In this document: in pieces, positions 25,301-32,344 of the stretch
Position numbering within the stretch: the first letter of the stretch is position 1
Layout of the letters: each line of letters opens with the position of its first letter
Position numbers and translations under genes: made by a program
From: Legionella quateirensis
GTDB lineage: Bacteria > Pseudomonadota > Gammaproteobacteria > Legionellales > Legionellaceae
Length of the DNA stretch: 35,132 nucleotides
Direction of reading: 5' to 3'
Assembly: GCF_001467955.1 (NCBI RefSeq)
Contig: NZ_LNYR01000012.1
Coordinates: 372,878 to 408,009 of the forward strand
The notes under the pieces: model-generated
Told to the model about the DNA's origin: nothing
Seen by the model: only the letters and a program-made list of their open reading frames with translations
Databases searched by the model: none

Positions 25301-25686
25301 GTCAGTATCACATCAGCCTTGGTATCTTCCAAAATAAATCTGATGCGAGAAACGGGGTTGTCAGGATCCAACGGAACGTAGGTACTTCCTGCTTTTAGTA
25401 TTGCCAATATACTGATGAGCAAATCAAAGGAGGGTTTCATGCACAGGACGATCACTGATTTTTTATTGCCACACAGCTGACGAAGGTGATGGGCGAGTTG
25501 ATTTGCACTTGCATTCAACTCAGAATAAGTCAGTTGTTCTTTATTAAATATAAGTGCAGTATGATTTGGGTTATTGGTTACCTGTTCTTCGAATAATGCG
25601 GGCAAAATATGATGGTGGGGAACGTTAGATTCTGTTTTAATTAATTCGTGATAACTATTTTGCAGTTCTTCCATATCAATGCTCAC
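22393..25686 (-). CDS. Single-module NRPS, A-PCP-C order
   Basis: 1097 aa. Adenylation domain about 30-530: YTSGSTGVPKG (176-186), Asp222 that binds the amino group, YGPTE (318-322), YKTGD (409-413) and catalytic Lys522 in NGKIERQ. PCP about 545-615 with LGGNSLA, phosphopantetheine Ser576. C-terminal condensation-like domain about 635-1090 with SHLISDE (763-769), where the first His of HHxxxDG is Ser and Gly is Glu but the catalytic His764 remains. There is no thioesterase. Pocket residues aligned on GrsA read D F A K I F E V A K, closest in pattern to the Asn code DLTKLGEVGK. The GTG start at 25686 is uncertain; an ATG lies at 25674. The C domain may release the aminoacyl group onto an acceptor. 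Confidence 0.88.
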   Translation of the reverse strand: MSIDMEELQNSYHELIKTESNVPHHHILPALFEEQVTNNPNHTALIFNKEQLTYSELNASANQLAHHLRQLCGNKKSVIVLCMKPSFDLLISILAILKAGSTYVPLDPDNPVSRIRFILEDTKADVILTQSSEKKLFEGINAHLWCFDKQRSELSNYSINNPVHVNQPDDLAYIIYTSGSTGVPKGVMITHNNVLYFIHWFSKALAVHHEDIFDFSSSISFDFAVANTLFPMMQGAQIVICPTETKKDPYLYMAHLAQHRVTIMKSTPGHFRNLKEAVLNEKKCLYLRYIVFGGDSLFVKDLEDWLQQFPEQIMFCEYGPTEATVATSWLKVDINNIDQFKDKIPIGRPALNTQLYILDDHLNPVPPGEIAELYIGGKGVAKGYLNRKESTEKNFIKDPFSDNSSDRLYKTGDYCHFLPDGTIEFVERKDNQVKIRGFRIQTEEIEACLMTYPGMKEVAVIAKKRDNTPTSEKQLIAYCVPQNSIELNQNRLRLYLHEHLPEYMVPSFFEILSALPLSSNGKIERQKLPEINSMITHQNVFTGTELEYTLKTIWEQALNVTNIGIEQNFFDLGGNSLAAARILTKIRSSLKKDIRLKDIYSFPTVVELAKWLEKAHPISDPDENSAHVSSDYHVIPLSELQFLFWLMRAFYPKAKILNIIDRKRFRGALDINCLNAALGCVCKHDPILGYRIHRFAPIQQGQQLPPPKIEEIDIQDLSSEQQEDALIHSLDVLQHCSWKKNNHLFRLRLFRLGDERFELQIALSHLISDEVSPGIFFSNMSNFYLASLHNKEIPIYSDRSQFKDYVVKDIHRTQNEMKKNMDFWEQYLNDIPYLYFPKEHIIKKGGSVNTCQFDISDALIEQLETFCSQHRLCLTDSLTAAASICVKPYILKNKKQLISINLVKSTRDNEEYDRAIGLFVRSDILKINLDHSSDFLALSRAVQQSITDTSPHQSCPIIVKLGCLLKKGWKNNKISNALTSGLSRIYTRFFSKYQLDYRVLRMFFRVFTASKTNCFFINVNIMNNFISNQNDKKIFALDLEPVKSHQGDRMVDKNILNIWFERNKENKALLIISGNLSAPFLESLGQDIIQFMTQVKV

Positions 25687-25865
25687 AATCCTTGTAAGTA
25701 TATAATTTAGTCTAGATCACATTATTATTTTTTGCATATTGTTTGCATTATGAGACTCACAACAATCACTGATTGCATTTTTTCCTGGGAAGCCAAACAC
25801 TTTATATGCGGGGCCTGGTTCATCTATTCATTCTTGACACGAAGGCATTAAAAAATAAATGATAT

Positions 25866-27842
25866 TTATTTCAAGTACTTATTCATCCAATCGTTATATC
25901 TTTGCAGTCGGTCTATCAGATAACTGGGAACAGATAAAGAATGATATTCATTAGGATAAATTACTAATTGGGTAGGAACATTTAATGATTTTAATGCCTG
26001 ATATAATTGTTCTGACCCCTCACAAGGTACGTTAAAATCAAGCTGAGCGCACATAAACAAGGTAGCTGTTTTAATGCGATACGACTGCATAAACGGATAA
26101 CTTAACTTCAAATATAAATCCGGATGCTCCCATGGCTTTCCTAATTCCAATTCGTATTCCAAAGTATATTGGTCAACCCCATAACCCGATAAAATATTTG
26201 CAGTTCCTGCACCAGAAAGTGCCGCTTTAAAACGAGTATCACTGGCTATAACATAATCGGTGAGCATTCCACCATAACTCCAACCACCAACCGCCAATCG
26301 TGCCGGATCAGCAACTCCTATAGAAACGACATAATCAACTGCTGCCAAAACATCCTTAACATCAAGATTCCCCCAATCAGCATATATAGCTCTGGCAAAA
26401 TCAAATCCTCTACCCGAACTTCCACGTGGATTCGGTGCAATAACTGCATAGCCATTTGCTGCAAACCATTGAAACTCAAAATTGAACTCATGACTAAATT
26501 GATAAACAGGACCTCCATGAAGATTTAAAAGTGCTGGAAAAGCTTTACCTTGTTGATACTGAATGGGTTTCACTAATAATCCCTCGATGAGTACGCCATC
26601 AAAACTCTTGAATTGGATGTCCTCTGCAGGTTGGAATGTCACTTCACTCAATAGTTTGTTATTTTGCTGAGTTAAAGGAGTCAGGCTTGGACCGACCAGA
26701 AACAACTCCGCGGGATGTACATCATCTGTACTTAACACAATCACTTTATCTTGACCTAATGCAAAATCCATATCAGTACGTAGACCTTGTGTTATTTTGG
26801 TTACTTGTCCCGTTGTACTGTCTATTTTATTCAAATAAGTAGTTCTACTCTCTTCTATTAAGGCATAAATACTTAATCCATCCGGTGACCATTTAGGTTT
26901 ATAAAACCATTTATCCATCGGTGCAACAACCGATTCACTCCCATCAGCGACACGAACAACAGCCAGTTGAGTTGGTGAGTAATAAACCCATTTATCTTCT
27001 TTACTGCGTAGGTAAGCAATTTTCGTGCTGTCAGGACTCCATGACAAATTTGACTCCAAATCAGGATCCATATCATTACCCAAGTAATGAGTCAGTTGTC
27101 GTTCTTTTGCATGGGAAGTGGGTTCAATAATGTAAATATCATAATTAAGATGCCTGTCAGCATCTTTTCCTCGTTTAGTCACGTAAGCGATGTATTTACC
27201 GTCTGGTGACCATGATGGCAAGTATTCATCATGTTCTCCAGAAGTAAGCTGTGTTGTAGTTCCCGTTGCAACATTAATTACATATAAATGATCATAAACA
27301 TCTGTAAGATAACCACTGCCATCGGCTTTAAATTGAAATCGGTCAATTACAATCGGTTTATCAACTAACTCATCATCGGAACTTTCTGTTTCATTACCAA
27401 CGAAAGCAATGCTCTTGGAATCGGGTGACCAGATAAAATCATTAATTTCACCCTGAGTATGAGTTAATTGATGACCCTTTCCTCCTTTTGCAGGCATTAA
27501 CCAAATTTGGCTGGTCTCTTGCTCCCCTTCATCCGAAAGATAGGCCAGCCAGGTACCATCCGGACTCCATTTCGGATGAGAATTTGAGTACTCGCGAGAC
27601 ACAGTAAGTTGTTGCGTGTATTTTCCATCAATGGATACTCGCCATATGTTGCTGTATGATGAATCAGTTTCTGCGTTTAATTGATTGACGCTATAGGCCA
27701 CCCACTTTCCATCAGGTGATATATCCGGTTCGCTTACATCAGCAATACGATACAGATCATTGAGTTCTGGCACCCTTTTTTCAGTCCATCCATTTTCATA
27801 AATTAAAAAACAAAAAACGATACTTAAAAAAGTATGCTTCAT
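25866..27842 (-). CDS. S9 family prolyl oligopeptidase-type peptidase
   Basis: 658 aa. It has an N-terminal hydrophobic leader (HTFLSIVFCFLIY), then a beta-propeller with repeated W-S-P-D-G strands (at least seven SPDG/SPDS motifs), then an alpha/beta hydrolase domain. The catalytic triad is visible: Ser522 (GGWSYGG), Asp602 (QLDFNVP) and His634 (NEYHSL). Members are dipeptidyl or acylaminoacyl peptidases that cut short peptides, here probably periplasmic. The ATG at 27842 is chosen over an upstream start at 27926 because AGGGAA lies 8 nt before it and the leader begins there. It stands alone and is divergent from the ankyrin gene. Confidence 0.9.
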   Translation of the reverse strand: MKHTFLSIVFCFLIYENGWTEKRVPELNDLYRIADVSEPDISPDGKWVAYSVNQLNAETDSSYSNIWRVSIDGKYTQQLTVSREYSNSHPKWSPDGTWLAYLSDEGEQETSQIWLMPAKGGKGHQLTHTQGEINDFIWSPDSKSIAFVGNETESSDDELVDKPIVIDRFQFKADGSGYLTDVYDHLYVINVATGTTTQLTSGEHDEYLPSWSPDGKYIAYVTKRGKDADRHLNYDIYIIEPTSHAKERQLTHYLGNDMDPDLESNLSWSPDSTKIAYLRSKEDKWVYYSPTQLAVVRVADGSESVVAPMDKWFYKPKWSPDGLSIYALIEESRTTYLNKIDSTTGQVTKITQGLRTDMDFALGQDKVIVLSTDDVHPAELFLVGPSLTPLTQQNNKLLSEVTFQPAEDIQFKSFDGVLIEGLLVKPIQYQQGKAFPALLNLHGGPVYQFSHEFNFEFQWFAANGYAVIAPNPRGSSGRGFDFARAIYADWGNLDVKDVLAAVDYVVSIGVADPARLAVGGWSYGGMLTDYVIASDTRFKAALSGAGTANILSGYGVDQYTLEYELELGKPWEHPDLYLKLSYPFMQSYRIKTATLFMCAQLDFNVPCEGSEQLYQALKSLNVPTQLVIYPNEYHSLSVPSYLIDRLQRYNDWMNKYLK

Positions 27843-27936
27843 TTCAACAATTCCCTGTAGTACATCATCAATAAAAAAGTACGCACTTTGATATAAAAAA
27901 GTATAGGATAATATTGAATTTTTCACCGTGCATGGT

Positions 27937-27988
27937 AAAAAAGACCCATCTTACCTCCGTTCCAAAGCAGGTCAGATGAACATTTTTT
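27937..27988. terminator. Bidirectional terminator-like hairpin in divergent gap
   Basis: Arms 27947-27956 (CATCTTACCT) and 27969-27978 (AGGTCAGATG) pair with one internal mismatch. A six-A run lies just left and a six-T run just right, so either strand gives a hairpin followed by U residues. It lies in the 433-nt gap 27843-28275, in the leader of the S9 peptidase or upstream of the ankyrin gene, so it could be an attenuator. Nothing else is seen in that gap; a 63-codon frame at 28012-28203 is not convincing. Confidence 0.35.
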
Positions 27989-28275
27989 GTTAAATACCAT
28001 GAACCTGAACAATGAATAACGATATACAAATTACAATTCTGGCAGCAATAACTTTAGGGAATATAGAGGTAAAATTTAAATGTAATTCGTCTATACTTTT
28101 TATATGGGTTTCATTAAAAAGGAATCTTATCGCCTTGTATTTTATGTCCGTTGTATATGAGGTCTACTGTCAATTAAAGGTATTTATGAAGATATTTGGA
28201 TGAATTAACCTGGTATACCCCTCCACATAACCAATACAAACAAGGTACTATGATTCGAAGCGGGAGTAATGAGAA

Positions 28276-30123
28276 ATGCCAAATGATCCAAGCAATTCTG
28301 ATTTATTTAAGTCGCGATCCTCTAATCAACCCATTGTGACAATTCAAGCAACACTCGATAAAGAACTTCGAACAGAAATGATAAAAGAACCTCCTGATAT
28401 GAACATCATTAATCGCCTGATTGATGCAGGAGCAAATATTAATTGTGTATCCAATCACGGTATTTCTCTTTTAATGGTTGTAATTGCTGCAAATAATAAC
28501 GCCCTATTTGATAAGTTAATGGCTAAAGGCGTTAATGTTAATCCTGTTGATAATAAAGGATTCAATGCATTAATTGCTGCTGCAGCCATAGGGAATGAAC
28601 ACATGGTCAAAGAGCTTCTGAACGCAGGAGCGGATCCACTGCATAAAAATCAAGCCCAACTACGTATGCCTCCGATACAAAGCTTGAGTCCATCGGAATG
28701 GGCAAGTTCAAGAAAGCATACACACATTGTGGGCATTTTAAAGACCGCCGAGACAGCGGCATTAGAAAAAAATGAGCCGAATCATTCTCTTCTACCCCAA
28801 GGACTAGTGCAACCCAAATCAGTAGCTAAAACAGCAGCTCAGGCTGCATTAGATAAAAATGAACCGAGACATTCTCTTCTGCCCCAGGGATTAGTGCAGC
28901 CCAAGCCAGTAGCTAAAACAGCAGCTCAGGCTGCATTAGATAAAAATGAACCGAGACATTCTCTTCTGCCCCAGGGATTAGTGCAGCCCAAGCCAGTAGC
29001 TACAACATCAGAACACCCCTTAAACAAAGGGAGTCAACAAGTTGAAAATTCTTTGAAAGATGTAGTGAGCAATGTATCACCTAATGTTTCTCCTACTAAC
29101 CAAACACCCATAACGCGTTCTACTCCCCAAATAAATCCAGAATTAGAATTATCCTTGGCAATTATGTTAAATAAAGACCTAAATGAAATTAAAAGAATAA
29201 TTCAACAAGGTTCTGTAGATGTCAAGAAGCTAAACTCTAAAGTTCAAAGTTATCTGGTCGAGGCGGTACAACATAATCGCCTCGATGTCGTTAACTATCT
29301 TCTTGGTAAAAGAGTTAATTTAGAACAGGAACATAACGTGTACTTACCCGGACGTCCCGCTATACCTTTACCAAATCAACCCAAAACTACCGCCCTGATT
29401 GAAGCAGCACGTCTTATCGGCACAACAAAACATTTAGATGAGCTAAAAACAGCCTGCACCATCATTAATACCCTTATCGATCATGGAGCAAATATCTATA
29501 AACAGGACACAACAAACAAAAACATGATGGATTACTTGCTTCCCATTGTGGAGTCTCATCCACATAAAACATTTTTGATAGAGCATTTGCAACAAAAGAT
29601 TCCAAAATTGTCTACCCTACATCAAGAAAAAGTAACATTAAAAGCTGAAACTGCATTAGAGTCACCTTTATTAGAAGAATTTAATAATAAAATGAATTTG
29701 TTTATGGACAAAATTAACGATCTTATATCTCGACGAGACAAACTTAAACCTGACTCAAAAGACTACACATTATTAAAAGAAGCTCTAAACAGTGCTAATA
29801 CGCTTTACTATAAATTGAATAAAGAAAAAGACACCTATCTGAAACAAATAACCCCAGAAAGCTATGAACATTTTGAAAAGAACTGTAAAGAACATATTAA
29901 TACCGCGCGAACAGTTCTTGACAAACATAGAGGATGGTCTGAATTTTTAGTGAATTTAGCAATTGGGATCACCACTTTGGGTGTTGGGTTGCTTATAAAA
30001 GGAGCAGTAAATCTCGCAAATAATAAAAGTTTTTTAGCCGTTCACCAAACGGATTCTTCCAAAAAACTGGACGACATCGAAAACAGTATCCAGAATGCAA
30101 ATCCTCGACCAGGAAGAAGCTAA
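28276..30123 (+). CDS. Ankyrin-repeat protein, effector-like
   Basis: 615 aa. N-terminal ankyrin repeats about 41-125 (NIINRLIDAGANINCVSNHG, GFNALIAAAAIGNEHMVKEL). A low-complexity linker about 156-242 holds three 29-aa repeats. A second ankyrin-like stretch spans about 288-420 (VVNYLLGKRVNLEQ, IINTLIDHGANIYKQ). A helical coiled-coil region follows at about 450-545. Near the C-terminus a hydrophobic segment (557-578, FLVNLAIGITTLGVGLLIKG) precedes a TDSSKKLDDIE helix. I recall this W-FL-NLA-G-TLG-G tail in other Legionella effectors but cannot check it. Ankyrin repeats bind host proteins; the target is unknown. The start has GGGAG about 9 nt upstream. Confidence 0.88.
   Translation: MPNDPSNSDLFKSRSSNQPIVTIQATLDKELRTEMIKEPPDMNIINRLIDAGANINCVSNHGISLLMVVIAANNNALFDKLMAKGVNVNPVDNKGFNALIAAAAIGNEHMVKELLNAGADPLHKNQAQLRMPPIQSLSPSEWASSRKHTHIVGILKTAETAALEKNEPNHSLLPQGLVQPKSVAKTAAQAALDKNEPRHSLLPQGLVQPKPVAKTAAQAALDKNEPRHSLLPQGLVQPKPVATTSEHPLNKGSQQVENSLKDVVSNVSPNVSPTNQTPITRSTPQINPELELSLAIMLNKDLNEIKRIIQQGSVDVKKLNSKVQSYLVEAVQHNRLDVVNYLLGKRVNLEQEHNVYLPGRPAIPLPNQPKTTALIEAARLIGTTKHLDELKTACTIINTLIDHGANIYKQDTTNKNMMDYLLPIVESHPHKTFLIEHLQQKIPKLSTLHQEKVTLKAETALESPLLEEFNNKMNLFMDKINDLISRRDKLKPDSKDYTLLKEALNSANTLYYKLNKEKDTYLKQITPESYEHFEKNCKEHINTARTVLDKHRGWSEFLVNLAIGITTLGVGLLIKGAVNLANNKSFLAVHQTDSSKKLDDIENSIQNANPRPGRS
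28741..29001 (+). repeat. Three 87-bp tandem repeats in the ankyrin gene
   Basis: Units 28741-28827, 28828-28914 and 28915-29001. The second and third are identical at DNA level; the first differs at scattered sites. Each encodes 29 aa ending HSLLPQGLVQPKPVA. The identity of two units points to a recent duplication in a Pro-rich linker. Confidence 0.95.
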
Positions 30124-30144
30124 TTAATGAACTATTAGAACGAA

Positions 30145-31413
30145 CTATTGATTTAACATGGTGTAAAATGATTCAAAGTTACATTGTAGTTCATTAAAAC
30201 ACTGCTTTTTTTCAAGCATCAACTTTAATTGATTTGGCACAGGAATTTTGATGTTCAGTAAAGGCTCGATCAATTCATCAAACTTGACTGGATGAGCAGT
30301 TCCTGCAAGTACCCAGATTTTAGATGAATCAACTGCATTCAATCGATGATAAGATGTGGCTGTGTGAGGACAAAGAATATAATGATACCGGGTATAACAG
30401 TCCATAATTGCCTCTATAATGTCATGATCTAACACGGATTCAACATTGAGGTTCTGTTTAAATTGCTCAAAGTCTCCAAATAAATCGATTAAACGCTCTA
30501 AATTACTTGGATCGCCAACATCCATTGCATTTGCCAAAGTTTTTATACTCTGTTTCGGCTTATATGTGCCGGTAATCAAGTAATCACTTAACACTCTATT
30601 CGCATTATTGGCGATTAATATTTCATCTATTGGAAAACCGAGAACCTTGGCCCAATAACAGGCAGTAACATTTCCCAAATTACCGCTTGGCACAATAAAA
30701 TTGGCAGGCTTTTGATGACGTTTTTCCAACAGGATACTGGAATACGCATAATACACCATTTGCGGTAACAATCTGGCTATATTGATGCTGTTTGCTGTAG
30801 TCAATTGACCTTGATGTTTTGATCTTAAACAGGCCATCTTAACTAGCTGCTGACATTGATCAAATGTACCGTGAACTGCCAGAGCATGAATATTATCTCC
30901 CCAACAGGTAATTTGAGCCTGCTGCCTTAAACTTATTTTTTCTTTTGGAAATAAAATATAGCCCTCGATTCCCGCTCTACCATGTAAGGCGCTTGCTACT
31001 GCACTACCGGTATCCCCGGATGTAGCAACCAGCACTTTTTTCGGCTTATCTTGAGACAAATACTGCAAACATTGAGCAAAAAATCGTGCTCCAAAGTCTT
31101 TAAAGGAAAGAGTAGGACCATGGAATAATTCGAGCACATATTGAGTGTCTGTTAATGCCTTAAGTGGCAAAGGAAATGAAAAAACATCCTGACAAAATTC
31201 ATGGTCTATTTTAAGTACACTGTTTGCAAAAAAAGGGCTCAAGAGATGTGATGAAAAATAAATTAAATCTGAATAATCATAAAACTCTTCTACTGATATT
31301 TTAGGAAATTGTTCGGGTACATATAACCCTCCGTCCCGAGCTAATCCACATAAAATGGCCTCGTCAATTGTTGCATGTTCCTTTTTTCGGGTACTGCGCA
31401 TATTATTCTTCAT
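30145..31413 (-). CDS. thrC: Threonine synthase
   Basis: 422 aa, close to the E. coli enzyme in size. It is a PLP enzyme converting O-phosphohomoserine to threonine. Visible signatures: ELFHGPTLSFKDFGARF with the PLP Lys105, VATSGDTGSAVA, the phosphate-binding PSGNLGN, NAMDVGDPSN and the C-terminal LAGTAHPVKF. Last gene of the thrABC operon; its start overlaps the end of thrB by 11 nt. An ATG four codons later is an alternative start. Convergent with the ankyrin gene, with 21 nt between the stops. Confidence 0.97.
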   Translation of the reverse strand: MKNNMRSTRKKEHATIDEAILCGLARDGGLYVPEQFPKISVEEFYDYSDLIYFSSHLLSPFFANSVLKIDHEFCQDVFSFPLPLKALTDTQYVLELFHGPTLSFKDFGARFFAQCLQYLSQDKPKKVLVATSGDTGSAVASALHGRAGIEGYILFPKEKISLRQQAQITCWGDNIHALAVHGTFDQCQQLVKMACLRSKHQGQLTTANSINIARLLPQMVYYAYSSILLEKRHQKPANFIVPSGNLGNVTACYWAKVLGFPIDEILIANNANRVLSDYLITGTYKPKQSIKTLANAMDVGDPSNLERLIDLFGDFEQFKQNLNVESVLDHDIIEAIMDCYTRYHYILCPHTATSYHRLNAVDSSKIWVLAGTAHPVKFDELIEPLLNIKIPVPNQLKLMLEKKQCFNELQCNFESFYTMLNQ

Positions 31414-32344
31414 CTACTACTCTAGCCCCAGTTTTAGCTATGGATGTGATAACAGAATCACATTGAATCCCATTCGTTTTAAATTTCCATACCATTCCAT
31501 CCGCCACTTTTCGAGCAATTTGTTCGGTTTTAGCAAAGGCAAAAAGTGTTGGTCCAGAGCCTGAAATAGAACAGGCCAATGCTCCATATTGGTACGCCAC
31601 TGATTTAACATCATAATAAAAAGGAATCAAATGAGCTCGCATCGGTTCAATTAACTCATCAACCAAGGACAATTCCAATCGTTCATAATTTTCTTCGTAT
31701 AAAGCGCTAATAAACGATGCCATGCGCGCATTTTGTTTTGTAAATAAAGATAAACTGATTGACTCGTGTAAGACTGCTCTGGAATCACGGGTTTCTAATT
31801 GGATGTGTGGATGAATGAACACGGCATGCAGGGGTAATAGTGGTAAATTTATTGATCGCAGGGGATCAGTAGATTCAATCAAGGTCATCCCGCCATAAAG
31901 ACAAGGTATCACATTATCAGCATGTTTGGATCCACAGGCCGTATGCTCTCCTAATAATGCAAACTCAACCAATTGTTCAATCGGCAAAGGCTTGATTAAG
32001 AAACGATTTAAGGCTATCAATGCTGCTACACTGCTTGCAGCAGACCCACCTAAACCAGAGCTTAATGGAATTCCTTTCTTTATATGGATTTTAAAACCTT
32101 GTTCCATTTTTAAAAATTCCAGCATGGCATTCAAAGCTACTGTTGCTGTATTTTTATTTACTGTAAAAGGAATATGTTCTATACCGGTGATCGATTCAAT
32201 TTCAAGACCAGGTTCTTTTGATTTTTTTAATGTAATTTCATCACCCAATCCATCTACTGCAAATCCAAGGACATCAAATCCTACAATCACATTTGCACAA
32301 GTTGCAGGGGCAAAAACTGTTACAGTATTTAGTTGATTTATCAT
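31403..32344 (-). CDS. thrB: Homoserine kinase
   Basis: 313 aa GHMP kinase, the normal ThrB length. It phosphorylates homoserine with ATP. The ATP loop is PLSSGLGGSAASS (93-105), the N-terminal strand is FAPATCANVIVGFDVLG and the C-terminal glycine motif is SISGSGPTLFA. The ATG overlaps the thrA stop by 4 nt and its own end overlaps thrC, as in a tightly coupled operon. Confidence 0.97.
   Translation of the reverse strand: MINQLNTVTVFAPATCANVIVGFDVLGFAVDGLGDEITLKKSKEPGLEIESITGIEHIPFTVNKNTATVALNAMLEFLKMEQGFKIHIKKGIPLSSGLGGSAASSVAALIALNRFLIKPLPIEQLVEFALLGEHTACGSKHADNVIPCLYGGMTLIESTDPLRSINLPLLPLHAVFIHPHIQLETRDSRAVLHESISLSLFTKQNARMASFISALYEENYERLELSLVDELIEPMRAHLIPFYYDVKSVAYQYGALACSISGSGPTLFAFAKTEQIARKVADGMVWKFKTNGIQCDSVITSIAKTGARVVDEE

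Noticed and set aside
28012..28203. 63-codon plus-strand frame in the divergent gap
   Set aside because: No ribosome site, unusual composition and no recognisable family.
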